In this document: piece by piece, positions 41,551 to 50,423 of the stretch
Position numbering within the stretch: the stretch's first letter is position 1
Layout of the letters: each line of letters begins with the position of its first letter
NCBI RefSeq assembly: GCF_001426375.1
Contig: NZ_LMEO01000050.1
Coordinates: 484,479-548,478 of the forward strand
DNA from: Paenibacillus sp. Root444D2
Lineage (GTDB): Bacteria; Bacillota; Bacilli; Paenibacillales; NBRC-103111
Direction: 5' to 3'
Length of the DNA: 64,000 nucleotides
The notes under the pieces: model-generated
Seen by the model: only the letters and a program-made list of their open reading frames with translations
Databases searched by the model: none
Told to the model about the DNA's origin: nothing
Translations under genes and position numbers: made by a program

Positions 41551-42450
41551 TTACCCTTTCAATGAACCGATCATGACGCCCTTAACAAAATGCTTCTGCA
41601 CGAACGGATAGATGATCAGCACGGGGGCACTCGCAACAACGATAAGCGAATACTTGAGCAAGTCCTTCAGCCCCTGCTGAGCCAACATTTGATCCACTTT
41701 GGACACCATGGTCGCATCAATTGTGTTCAGAATCAGAATGTTGCGCAGCACGATTTGCAAAGGGAACAAATTCGGCGATTTCAGGAAAATCAAGGCATCG
41801 AAATAAGCGTTCCAATGGCCGACTGCATACATCAGCGTTAGCACAGCCAGAATCGGTTTGGAAAGCGGAAGCACGATACTGGTAATGAACCGGATGTCGC
41901 TGCAGCCGTCGAGTTCCGCAGCTTCGGCGATCTCATCGGGAATCGTTGTCTGGAAAAAGGTGCGGGCAACAATAACCTGAAACACCGCCATCGCCCCTGG
42001 TAAAATCATCGCCCAGCGAGAATCGAGCAAATGCAGGTTTTTCACGACTAGATAGAAAGGGATAAGCCCTCCGTCAAACATCATCGTGATGACCAGGAGT
42101 ACCATAATAAAATTGCGGCCGTAGAACGTTTTTCTGGCCAGCGGATAAGCAAGCATAACAGTCAATGCAACGTTGACAGCCGTACCGGCGACTGCATAAA
42201 TCAGCGAATTCATGTAACCGGATACGATTTGCGGATTGCGGAACACCGCTTTATAGCCCTCTAGCGTAAACTCGACTGGAAACAGCCACACCTTACCGGA
42301 TACGACAGCTTGCGGCGAGCTAAATGATGAGCTGATGATGAATATGAGCGGGAAAAGGACGACGATCAGCACAACAGTTAAAAGCATGTAGATGCCGAGC
42401 AGAAACAACCGATCGCCCTGCGATTCCCGAATCGTTGTCGATTTTAGCAT
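41551..42450 (-). CDS. ABC sugar transporter permease (LplC type)
   Basis: A 299-aa MalG-type permease with six membrane segments, EAA loop IAEAAELDGCSDIRFITSIV, signature DGGLIPFYLVVKNLHLLDS and C-terminal KHFVKGVMIGSLKG. GGAGG precedes ATG 42450. Middle gene of the locus 3 transport cassette. Confidence 0.9.
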   Translation of the reverse strand: MLKSTTIRESQGDRLFLLGIYMLLTVVLIVVLFPLIFIISSSFSSPQAVVSGKVWLFPVEFTLEGYKAVFRNPQIVSGYMNSLIYAVAGTAVNVALTVMLAYPLARKTFYGRNFIMVLLVITMMFDGGLIPFYLVVKNLHLLDSRWAMILPGAMAVFQVIVARTFFQTTIPDEIAEAAELDGCSDIRFITSIVLPLSKPILAVLTLMYAVGHWNAYFDALIFLKSPNLFPLQIVLRNILILNTIDATMVSKVDQMLAQQGLKDLLKYSLIVVASAPVLIIYPFVQKHFVKGVMIGSLKG

Positions 42451-42521
42451 AAATGATCCTCCTTACTGTGGACTGACGCTCCTGAATTGTGCGCAACATC
42501 GGGTTCTAGCGACTCCGTCCG

Positions 42522-43517
42522 TTACCACAAGCTCGAATTGGACAGCTTCTTGGCTATGTAGTTGACACCTACGAGAAGAATCAGGTTGACGACTGAGTTA
42601 AAGAAGCCGATTGCTGCTGAGAAGCTAAAGCTGGAGCTAAGCAGACCCACCTTGTACACATAGGTCGAAATGACTTCCGACGTGCTGACGTTGAGTGGAT
42701 TTTGCATCAAATATATTTTTTCGAAGCCAAGCTTCATTATGTTACCTAAATTCAAAATGAGCAGTATGACGGAAACTGGGATCAGACTTGGGATATCGAT
42801 ATTGATGATCTTCTGAGGTCTGGACGCGCCATCCACTTTAGCCGATTCATACAGTTCAGGGTTAACGCCTGACAGAGCCGCTATATAAATGATGGCACCG
42901 TAGCCCGTATACTGCCATACATCCGACCAGACATAGATCGATTTGAACAAGCTGGGGATGCCCATGAAATTTGTGTTATCCACGCCGAGCATTTGCAGAA
43001 ACTTGCTGATGATTCCGACGTTCGGCGACAGTGTTACGATGAGAATGGACACCATGATAACCGTTGAAATAAAGTAAGGCGCGTAAGTGACCATCTGCAC
43101 GCTCTTTTTGAAAAATCCGTTGCGTATTTCATTCAAAGCCAGCGCCAATAGGATCGGGGCCGGAAAGCCGACAAGCAAGCCGTACATACTGATGCCGAGC
43201 GTGTTCTTCATATACATCCAAAAATTCGGTGATTCGAAAAATTGTTCAAAATACTTCAAACCGACCCAGGGGCTTCCCCAAATGCCTTTGATGACGTTGT
43301 AGTCTTTGAAAGCAATGACAACACCAGCCATAGGAATGTACTTAAAAATAACCAAATAAAGAAGCGGCAGCAATACAACCAAATATAACTGCCAGTGACG
43401 CTTCATTTTTTTCCCAACGATGTTTAAAGATGACTTGCTGCCGGGCACTGCCGTTTTATGCTGATTGCTGTTGTTTGGAGGTATGGACGTCCTTAACTCC
43501 TTTTGGATGATTGACAT
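42522..43517 (-). CDS. ABC sugar transporter permease (LplB type)
   Basis: A 331-aa MalF-type permease. A 35-residue cytoplasmic N-terminus precedes LYLVVLLPLLYLVIFKYIPM; the EAA loop reads LYESAKVDGASRPQKIINID. GGAGAAGGAG precedes ATG 43517. First of the transport genes; a terminator (43643-43669) separates it from the upstream AraC sensor gene, so it has its own promoter region in 43518-43640. Confidence 0.9.
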   Translation of the reverse strand: MSIIQKELRTSIPPNNSNQHKTAVPGSKSSLNIVGKKMKRHWQLYLVVLLPLLYLVIFKYIPMAGVVIAFKDYNVIKGIWGSPWVGLKYFEQFFESPNFWMYMKNTLGISMYGLLVGFPAPILLALALNEIRNGFFKKSVQMVTYAPYFISTVIMVSILIVTLSPNVGIISKFLQMLGVDNTNFMGIPSLFKSIYVWSDVWQYTGYGAIIYIAALSGVNPELYESAKVDGASRPQKIINIDIPSLIPVSVILLILNLGNIMKLGFEKIYLMQNPLNVSTSEVISTYVYKVGLLSSSFSFSAAIGFFNSVVNLILLVGVNYIAKKLSNSSLW

Positions 43518-43642
43518 TAGCTCCTTCTCCTTTCGTCTGATCTGATGACGTTTTCATATCTTAATACTAGAGTGCGATAGCAGGATGCTGCAAGAAACAA
43601 GAATCGTGTCCCTAACCTTTTTCCCATAGCCTGAAAATACGC

Positions 43643-43669
43643 GCAGCTCCGGTTAATAGCCGGAGCTGC
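43643..43669 (-). terminator. terminator of the locus 3 AraC sensor gene
   Basis: GCAGCTCCGG pairs perfectly with CCGGAGCTGC around a seven-base loop. Weak T tract on the minus strand (GCGTATTTTC). Confidence 0.7.
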
Positions 43670-43729
43670 TGCTTGATAACCATTATTAAACTGATGGGTG
43701 AACAAGCTCTGCAAACTCTTTTCTACCGC

Positions 43730-45976
43730 TTAACCAATTTCACCCAGTTGCCTACGTGCCGCTTCCTCGCGGAATTCGCTAGGGGAGCTGCCAACCACTT
43801 TCTTAAACGCGCGGCTGAATGAAATCGCACTCGTATAACCGACCTGTTCGGCTACCTCCTGCATGGAAGCTTGTGATTCCGTAAGGAGACGCTGCGCAAC
43901 CTGCATGCGAATATCGATCAGGAAGTCGACGAACTTCTGTCCGGTCTCTTCCTTAAACAGCTTACTTACATATTTGGCATTGATGTTGAAGTTTGAACTG
44001 AGATAATCGAGCGACATATTCGGATTGGCGTATTGCTCTTCGATGAATTTCCGCATATCGCGAATCGTAGCTGCATGCAGACGCTGCTCCTGCGCTTCCT
44101 GCAATACGGTGCCCAGACTATTCAGCATAGCCAAAGTCTCTTCCCGCATTTGTTCGAGAGAATGGCAAAGATCAACAGTTTCGCTTAGTTTCGGCAAACC
44201 GTCTCGTGCCCATATGTCTTGAAACTCTTTTGTCATTCCCGCCATTTCCCGGCCCAAATAGTAAATGAAATAATTCATCAGATTCGTAATCTCGTCCTTC
44301 GTCAACAGCCCCTGCTTCATTTCGCCAAATAGCTCGTCGAACTTCGTCCTCCAGTCTTCGTCGAGCAGTCTGAACGACTGGACTATGGAGCGAATCGCAT
44401 TCAGATGCGAGAACACTTCTGCTTGGCCGTGATTTGCGATGTGCTTGCTTGTAATGAGACGGTTTTCCCCTAGCACAATTTTGTGTTTCAGTGCCGTAAG
44501 CGCCCCTTTGTATGAATTTGCAACATCGGAAAGTTGTACAACCTGCTCGCCGATACCGATAGTTACCGTAAACTTAAGGTTATCCTGTGTCCACAGACGA
44601 ACGCTCTCAAAAAGCTCGAGAATCACAGAATGCTCGCTGGCCTCCTCTTCGCCCTCAAGGAAGACCATAACGCTGAGCTGAGACGCGGAAGTCCACTCTG
44701 CCCACAGCTCGAGTCCATGCTTTGGAGCAAGCTCCTGAATGACGCTGCGAAGCGCGAATTTAAGCAGATTCTGGTCTATGCGCGAGTATTGGCGGCAAAA
44801 GTCGTTGTATTTATCCATTTCGATCACAAGCACCACTTGTCCGTCGGAAGGGCGCGGAAGCTGAAGACTGCTCGTTTCTTCCATCCATTCGTCGATCGTT
44901 AAGCCCGTACCGCCTTCAATGAGTTGATGGAACAAGTACCTCGTTCGAAGATGCATGTCCTCTTTGTGCTTTTGCTGATACTGATTAGATTGCTCAATAA
45001 TATTAACGAGCGCAGACTCGATGAACGAGAACTCATCCCCGCCCTCCTTGGACACACTGCCTGACAGCGGAAGACGGTAACCTCGAATACGCGCAACAAT
45101 CTGCTCAAGCGGTTTCGAATTGCGTCTGGTCACATAAACTAACCATATGAATCCAAATACAATCATCGCGATCCCGATAATAAACCACACGTTATACAGC
45201 GAGGAGACGATATGAAACACCTTACCGTTGACAAGTCCGCTTTGAAAGGACCATCCCGTATAGCTCGATACATAATTAGAGAATATCCTCGCTTGTCCCT
45301 TAGAATTCGAATCTTTAAATAAATCTTTGCCTGAAGCATCCTGAACCCCGATAAAGCTTGCTTTCGAATCGTACAGGTCGGCGATATTTTTTTGCAAAGA
45401 ATCGGTCGCCACGTTGACAACGATCATTCCTTTTTCGCTCGTTATGAACGGCGCCCCCCGAACAAGACTAACAACAGGTTTACTGCCTTTCACCGTAAAC
45501 TGTTCAAAGTCTCTAACACCCGACCAGTGTTTGGACATCTGCGGAACCATGGCTCGTTTAATGAACGGTTCATCCTTATAATTGCCGAGTTGATCGCTTG
45601 TCGCATTGCTGAGAACGAAATTGTCTTCAAAACGCACCAAATAGATCGAATCGATAATTGGATAGGAAGAGATCATTTCCTGCATTTTTTTAACCGCACT
45701 TATGTTTATGTAAACGTTGTCTTTTGCATCATTATTAAAGAAATCAATCAATTGCTTATTATTAATCGATTCGGTCATTACCATATTGTCAATCGCTTTC
45801 AGGGAGGTGTCAATCAGACGCATCGCCTGCAGTGACAACATTTTGTTGGCGTTCAGCGCCTCCTTCCGGCTTTGCTCGCTGAGCAGCTGAAAAAATACGA
45901 AAAACGTAAACGTGACCACGATAAAAAAGATAGGTACATACGAAAGCAGCAGCCGATGAAATAACGTTTTTCCCAT
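43730..45976 (-). CDS. membrane-bound AraC-family sensor-regulator
   Basis: A 748-aa one-component regulator: membrane segment near residues 12-31, extracellular Cache-like domain (about 32-260), second segment near 263-285 (VWFIIGIAMIVFGFIWLVYV), cytoplasmic linker and C-terminal AraC domain with HTH 1 (LSSNFNINAKYVSKLFKEET) and HTH 2 (VAEQVGYTSAISFSRAFKKV). Same design as the regulator at 8060 but clearly a distinct sequence. It lies upstream of and co-directional with the locus 3 transporter, its likely target. GGAGG precedes ATG 45976. Confidence 0.88.
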   Translation of the reverse strand: MGKTLFHRLLLSYVPIFFIVVTFTFFVFFQLLSEQSRKEALNANKMLSLQAMRLIDTSLKAIDNMVMTESINNKQLIDFFNNDAKDNVYINISAVKKMQEMISSYPIIDSIYLVRFEDNFVLSNATSDQLGNYKDEPFIKRAMVPQMSKHWSGVRDFEQFTVKGSKPVVSLVRGAPFITSEKGMIVVNVATDSLQKNIADLYDSKASFIGVQDASGKDLFKDSNSKGQARIFSNYVSSYTGWSFQSGLVNGKVFHIVSSLYNVWFIIGIAMIVFGFIWLVYVTRRNSKPLEQIVARIRGYRLPLSGSVSKEGGDEFSFIESALVNIIEQSNQYQQKHKEDMHLRTRYLFHQLIEGGTGLTIDEWMEETSSLQLPRPSDGQVVLVIEMDKYNDFCRQYSRIDQNLLKFALRSVIQELAPKHGLELWAEWTSASQLSVMVFLEGEEEASEHSVILELFESVRLWTQDNLKFTVTIGIGEQVVQLSDVANSYKGALTALKHKIVLGENRLITSKHIANHGQAEVFSHLNAIRSIVQSFRLLDEDWRTKFDELFGEMKQGLLTKDEITNLMNYFIYYLGREMAGMTKEFQDIWARDGLPKLSETVDLCHSLEQMREETLAMLNSLGTVLQEAQEQRLHAATIRDMRKFIEEQYANPNMSLDYLSSNFNINAKYVSKLFKEETGQKFVDFLIDIRMQVAQRLLTESQASMQEVAEQVGYTSAISFSRAFKKVVGSSPSEFREEAARRQLGEIG

Positions 45977-46111
45977 GTTCAGCCTCCAATTTAGAATACC
46001 TGCTACTGTTTATTTCTTTATTCAGAGGTTATTCCCTTCGAACTTATTAAAACTAAATGAAAAAGTCAGACTTCATAGAATTATACGGCCGTTAGCTAAA
46101 CAGCAAAAATG

Positions 46112-46136
46112 ACCCACAGCAATGGGCTGAGGGTCT
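46112..46136. terminator. hairpin copy of the LysR terminator sequence
   Basis: GACCCACAGCAATGGGCTGAGGGTC region, given here by position 46112-46136, differs by one base from the terminator core at 28961-28987. It lies after the hydrolase remnant on the minus strand and would end transcripts from the MFS gene side before the AraC sensor gene. The T run is weak here. Confidence 0.6.
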
Positions 46137-46172
46137 GAGGTTTATATATTTAAACCATTCGTCGTTTAGTCT

Positions 46173-46300
46173 CTATTTAGAAACATGTTCGGCAAACAAA
46201 TCCACGTATTGGAACAGAAATCCGTGACCGGAATCCAGATAAATAATCAGTTGTGCATTAGGAATGCATTGGGAAACAATACTGTTTCTGCTGTTGCTCC
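46173..46300 (-). pseudogene. C-terminal remnant of an alpha/beta hydrolase
   Basis: Minus strand frame reads SIVSQCIPNAQLIIYLDSGH then GFLFQYVDLFAEHVSK and stop TAG (46175-46173). DSGHGFLFQ with the catalytic His, preceded by IPNAQL, is the typical C-terminal end of alpha/beta hydrolases. Only about 40 codons remain; upstream the frame is lost and a different frame with its own ATG and ribosome-like GGGGAGAAG starts at 46321 but ends after 24 codons. It lies downstream of the MFS gene on the same strand. A decayed gene, not expressed as an enzyme. Confidence 0.7.
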
Positions 46301-46377
46301 ACTTTGTTTAAATGGATTCATGATCTATCTTCTCCCCGGAGATTAATTTTATCCAAAAGATGATTTTTATTTAAATC

Positions 46378-47751
46378 TTAGGCCATTTGTGGTTTTCTCA
46401 ATGTCGATCTGAGATAACCAATTGCGCAACCGATGGATAGGATTACAACTATCGTTAGACCCCAATAGATATTGCTATAAGCACTCGCTTGAGGGATGTT
46501 CTTCTGCCAAACAAGGGCACTTGCTGTCATAGCAACACCAAAGGCACCGCTAAAAAATTGGAGAAGTTGAAATAGACCGAGTCCTGATCCAATCTGCGAT
46601 GGCAGCAGTATTCTAGACATTTCATTAGATACACTGCTATTCAAAATAGTGATACTAACGCTCATTAGCATATAAATCAGCATGATCGAAACAAATGAAG
46701 TTCCTTCAAACAAGGCGAACAAAATGACAGAAGCGAGAAGGAACAAAGGTAGAAATCTGATAATCGTGTTGTTTCCGCGCGAATCAATGATACGGCCAAC
46801 CCGTCGGGATACGAACACGGCTAATATCGAGCCCGGAAAAATGACAAGACCGGCTTGAATTGCACTTAGGCCATACTGTTTAACAAGGATCTGCGGCATT
46901 AGGAATAGTGTAGCAAAGCTACAAAGATACGCTGCTATCCCCACAGCTCCTAGAATGAGAAAAGACCGATTCAAGAATAGTGATGGGAGTACGAAAGGCT
47001 CTTTAACCGATCGAATGCGGACGATAAATAAGGCAAGAGCGACAAGTCCGAACATCAACATGATCCATGAGTGGTTGGTTAAGAAAAGCAGAAGTCCTGT
47101 CGTTCCAACGCCAATAAATAGTGCGCCTAGGGCATCAAAAGACCCTTTACGCGGCTCTTCTTTCGGAATGAGAACTACAAAGAAAGGCACTAACAGTAAA
47201 GTAACTGCAGTTACGACGAACAAAATATGCCAACCTAGGTATTGGACAATGGCTCCGCCGACGACTGGACCTAAGCCAAGACCTAGCGATATGGAAGACA
47301 TAATCAGAGCCATTGCCTTACCCCGCCGCTCAACCGGAACATACCGGGAAATCAAGTTGAGGGATAAGGCAGGGATCGAACCTGCTCCAGATGCTTGCAG
47401 AATGCGGACGATTAGCAGCATGATGAAATTGTTACTGAACAATCCAGCGATTGCCGCAAGGCTGAGAAATAATATTCCTATAATAAAGAGCCTTCGGATT
47501 GGAATGAAGTCAGCTAATCGGCTATACGTTATGGATGCCATCGCGAAAACAATAGAGTAACCCGTCACAATCCACGAGGTAGATGAAGCAGACAGATGAA
47601 AATCTTTTGAAACAGCAGGTAAAGCCAAATTAAACATCATCGTGTTCATGATGACGAGTACGATCGCTATACCGAGTAGAAGGGTAACCACACCTTCTTT
47701 CATAACACCCTGATCTTTCACATCGATAGAAGTATTCTTTATCTTAAACAT
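46378..47751 (-). CDS. 14-segment MFS drug exporter (Tet(L)/DHA3-like or DHA2)
   Basis: A 457-aa major facilitator: segment 1 MNTMMFNLALPAVSKDF, motif A-like YSRLADFIPIRRLF, motif C SSISLGLGLGPVVGGA. The later part NEMSRILLPSQIGSGLGLFQ resembles the Tet(K)/Tet(L) group. A proton-driven drug exporter is expected; substrate unknown. ATG 47751 is ten bases after AAGGGG; in-frame codons upstream lack a ribosome site. It is divergent from the TetR gene at 48116, with three shared operator-like boxes between them. Confidence 0.87.
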   Translation of the reverse strand: MFKIKNTSIDVKDQGVMKEGVVTLLLGIAIVLVIMNTMMFNLALPAVSKDFHLSASSTSWIVTGYSIVFAMASITYSRLADFIPIRRLFIIGILFLSLAAIAGLFSNNFIMLLIVRILQASGAGSIPALSLNLISRYVPVERRGKAMALIMSSISLGLGLGPVVGGAIVQYLGWHILFVVTAVTLLLVPFFVVLIPKEEPRKGSFDALGALFIGVGTTGLLLFLTNHSWIMLMFGLVALALFIVRIRSVKEPFVLPSLFLNRSFLILGAVGIAAYLCSFATLFLMPQILVKQYGLSAIQAGLVIFPGSILAVFVSRRVGRIIDSRGNNTIIRFLPLFLLASVILFALFEGTSFVSIMLIYMLMSVSITILNSSVSNEMSRILLPSQIGSGLGLFQLLQFFSGAFGVAMTASALVWQKNIPQASAYSNIYWGLTIVVILSIGCAIGYLRSTLRKPQMA

Positions 47752-47889
47752 CTTTTGTTTACCCCTTCCCAAAGCTTCCCCAAAATTCTTTAGTTCTAAT
47801 TTTCCCACTGTGGTGGATTTAAATAATTTTTCTATTCAATTATTCATAAGTACCCTCCATTTGAATTTGATTTCAATTCATAATAATTA

Positions 47890-48086
47890 TTAAAGAACGA
47901 CCATTCTCAAATAGACAGAGAGATAATCGTTATCGGCTGCGTTATCTAAGCACAACTATACGCCATTTAAGAATGAACAGTCAAATATAATATTTGAATA
48001 TGAGGATATACCCTTGGTTTTTCGAAGTCGTAATGAATAATATTCAAAGTAAACTGGCTATTCATTTTGACTAACCGTTCTTAAAT
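47890..48086. promoter_or_regulatory. three operator-like boxes between MFS and TetR genes
   Basis: Boxes TTAAAGAACGACCATTC (47890-47906, plus), TTTAAGAATGAACAGTC (47966-47982, plus) and TTTAAGAACGGTTAGTC (48086-48070, minus). The shared core is TTWAAGAAYGRNYAKTC-like. Two face one way and the third the opposite way, the last directly before the TetR ribosome site. This suggests autoregulation and exporter control by the TetR protein. Confidence 0.55.
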
Positions 48087-48115
48087 TACTATACTATCCT
48101 TAAGGAGGTTATCCT

Positions 48116-48697
48116 ATGCCCAGACCAAAAGAATTTGATCAAGAACTCGCTTTAGATAAAGCCATGGAGCTATTTTGGCAGCAAGGCTACGAAAGAACTT
48201 CTATTCAAGACCTTGTGGAAAAGACGGGTGTTCACCGCGGAAGCCTGTATGATACGTTCGGAGACAAAAATCAATTTTTCTTGACCTGCCTGGATCGGTT
48301 CCGTCAAGTTTCCAACCATAGACTTTTTTCTATCTTAGAGGAATCCGGTTCTCCTAAAGAGGTGCTTGCCCATTTCTTTGATAAGGTGATCGACAGTGCC
48401 TTGAGGAGCGAAACGCAGCGAAGGGGATGTTTTATTGCAAATACGGCCATGGAGCTTGCAGCAATCGATCCCGGCATCGCCAGTAGGGTTGAAGCTTATA
48501 ACCTCGATATGGAGTCTCGATTTTACCAATTTCTATTGAAGGCGCAAAAACAGGGTGGTATGAAATTCCACCATACGCTACGCGAGCTTTCACGGTTTTT
48601 GGTTAATACGCGCAACGGCCTTTATGTACTAGGCAAAACCGCTTCAGATCGGCAATCTCTGCAGGATGTTGTGAAAGTAGCCTTATCTATTTTGTGA
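48116..48697 (+). CDS. TetR/AcrR-family repressor
   Basis: A 193-aa TetR regulator. HTH: FWQQGYERTSIQDLVEKTGV then HRGSLYDTFGDK; alpha-helical ligand domain with the AcrR-like stretch RGCFIANTAMELA. AAGGAGG precedes ATG 48116. It is divergent from the MFS exporter, which it presumably represses until a drug binds. Confidence 0.9.
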   Translation: MPRPKEFDQELALDKAMELFWQQGYERTSIQDLVEKTGVHRGSLYDTFGDKNQFFLTCLDRFRQVSNHRLFSILEESGSPKEVLAHFFDKVIDSALRSETQRRGCFIANTAMELAAIDPGIASRVEAYNLDMESRFYQFLLKAQKQGGMKFHHTLRELSRFLVNTRNGLYVLGKTASDRQSLQDVVKVALSIL

Positions 48698-48788
48698 ATC
48701 GATAAAGCCAAATATAAGTTTCTAATAGTAATAAGAACCTAAGAGCCCCAATAAAAAAATGATAGGAATGATGCCAGGGTATACACGG

Positions 48789-48814
48789 AAGAGCTGTCCC
48801 GAGGGATAGCTCTT
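48789..48814. terminator. intrinsic terminator, convergent
   Basis: AAGAGCTGTCCC-GAG-GGATAGCTCTT, followed by TGTTAT. It lies about 90 bp after the TetR stop and before the phosphoesterase stop. Confidence 0.65.
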
Positions 48815-48898
48815 TGTTATGGTTGCACTTCGTGTTCAAGCAGACTCTCATACGTACTAGACTCAACGGATGTCTTGTGCGCTAGCCGCATCGCTTGG

Positions 48899-50119
48899 CT
48901 AAGACTTCATAATCTTTTCCTGCTTCTTATTTTCCGGGATCGGAGCAGGCTCTGAACTTTGGTCGTTCGCGGTAAGATCGATGCCGTAGTCCTTGGCGAA
49001 CACCATAAAGGTATCAACAAGAACGTTCTCGGCGTGTTCGTCGAGCTGGAATACCCGGGCACCACGCAGACGATTCCGATCTGCGCCGGGCAAACCGTAA
49101 GCACCGAAGCCAGTGCTTCCGGCATAGCCCAGCAACACGCCGTAGTAGTTGCCGTGATACGTATTGACGTGATCATGGCCGCAAAAGATGCCTTTGACAT
49201 CGCCTCTGGCCTGAATTGCTGAGAACATGCCACTATTGATCGGACCAGGGCATTCATCTTCATTCCGTTCCCCCACAATCTGGTGCTTGCCGACGGCCCT
49301 TGCATGGTCAGCCTCGGACCTTCCGTCCACGCTTGCGTACCACATGAATCGGTGCTCCCAGAGAGGGATATGAATGAACATAAGCGAAGGCACTTTATAA
49401 CCCTGTTTCTCCTCCAGCTTTTTGGAGGTTTCGTAATACCACGCTACTTGATCGAACCGCAGCCAGTCCCAGACCGGATATCCTTCGAAGTCTTGCCCAG
49501 CTATCGTATGAGGCGCATACCTTCCACTATCCAGCAGCCAGAGGTTGAAGGCCGCCTTCGACCCTTTGGAGGACTGGATCAACAGATTGATATTCCCCGT
49601 CCCGGTAATCCCTCGTTCTCCGGGCTGGTTCACATTGTGTTTGTACGCCATATAAAATTGCAGCATATCCTCTTCGCCCAGACCAGCGCTCGGAGTCGAG
49701 TCTTCGTCGTGATTCCCGAAGGTTACAGCCCATTTGATTCCGCGCTGCTCCATTGGCTGGGCAATGTTGTTCATTGCCTGCTTCATCTCTATCGCCGTAT
49801 TGCAGCCCGAGCTAATGTTGTCACCGTTAAGGACGACAAAATCCGGCTTTTCAGCGTCAAGCACTTTCTCCATCAGCTCCACAGTCCGCCGATCGATATG
49901 CTCGTCGTCCTGCATGTCGTTGAACTGGACAATTTTGAACTTTCCGTCGTTGTTGAATTGCAGCTTCACATTGTCGTTGGTTGCGGCTTGTACCTTTCCT
50001 CCGCCAAACAATTTGGCGGGAACACCCGCCGATCCGAGAGTGATCGCCAGCGCACCCGCTCCACCGACTTTAATAAAATCCCTCCTGCTCATGCTCTTAC
50101 TTGTCTCATCAAGGCTCAT
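48899..50119 (-). CDS. Tat-exported metallophosphoesterase
   Basis: A 406-aa calcineurin-like phosphoesterase. A twin-arginine signal MSRRDFIKVGGAGALAITLG near residues 9-28 directs export in folded form. Metal motifs in order: FNDMQDDEH (D-x-H variant), NGDN, GNHDE, FIHIPLWEH and GHDHVN. Resembles YkuE/phosphohydrolase-like or purple-acid-type enzymes; the substrate (phosphomonoester, phosphodiester or wall-related) cannot be read. ATG 50119 follows GGAGG. Stands alone with its own upstream region. Confidence 0.88.
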   Translation of the reverse strand: MSLDETSKSMSRRDFIKVGGAGALAITLGSAGVPAKLFGGGKVQAATNDNVKLQFNNDGKFKIVQFNDMQDDEHIDRRTVELMEKVLDAEKPDFVVLNGDNISSGCNTAIEMKQAMNNIAQPMEQRGIKWAVTFGNHDEDSTPSAGLGEEDMLQFYMAYKHNVNQPGERGITGTGNINLLIQSSKGSKAAFNLWLLDSGRYAPHTIAGQDFEGYPVWDWLRFDQVAWYYETSKKLEEKQGYKVPSLMFIHIPLWEHRFMWYASVDGRSEADHARAVGKHQIVGERNEDECPGPINSGMFSAIQARGDVKGIFCGHDHVNTYHGNYYGVLLGYAGSTGFGAYGLPGADRNRLRGARVFQLDEHAENVLVDTFMVFAKDYGIDLTANDQSSEPAPIPENKKQEKIMKS

Positions 50120-50423
50120 CGAACAGATACCTCCTACTATTTATTGAGATAACCACACTTCCAATCTATCTAAAAAATGTGTGATGTGTATTAATTCGAT
50201 CTAAAGGTTATGTAAATCTATTAATCCATGGCATTTAACTCGACTAATCAAGATGTACATGCCGCAGTTACATAGGTTCCGTAACCTGGACCCAAACCAC
50301 AAACCAAATAAATTCTTTTGGTTTGTTGAGATTGGTTTTCTTCGCCGATACTCATCATGCCGCTAAACTACAAAAAGGCCACCGATGCACCGGCAGCCTT
50401 CCTTCATTTTTACTACAACAGTT
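50120..50423. other. intergenic region with two hairpins
   Basis: No gene. ACAAACCAAA (50299-50308) pairs with TTTGGTTTGT (50317-50326) but lacks a T run. AAGGCCACCG and CGGCAGCCTT (50375-50400) with a T run on the minus strand form the terminator of an upstream minus transcript, here the cysteine desulfidase ending at 50424. Confidence 0.6.
50375..50400 (-). terminator. terminator of the cysteine desulfidase gene
   Basis: Minus strand AAGGCTGCCGGTGCATCGG then TGGCCTT and five T; the stem has one small internal mismatch. Confidence 0.75.

Noticed and set aside
46955..47560. 201-codon open frame antisense to the MFS gene
   Set aside because: Composition rich in basic and Ser residues, no start signal; the minus-strand exporter explains the region.
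49283..50152. 289-codon open frame antisense to the phosphoesterase
   Set aside because: No ribosome site and composition of a reverse-strand shadow; the minus-strand gene has complete metal motifs and a Tat signal.
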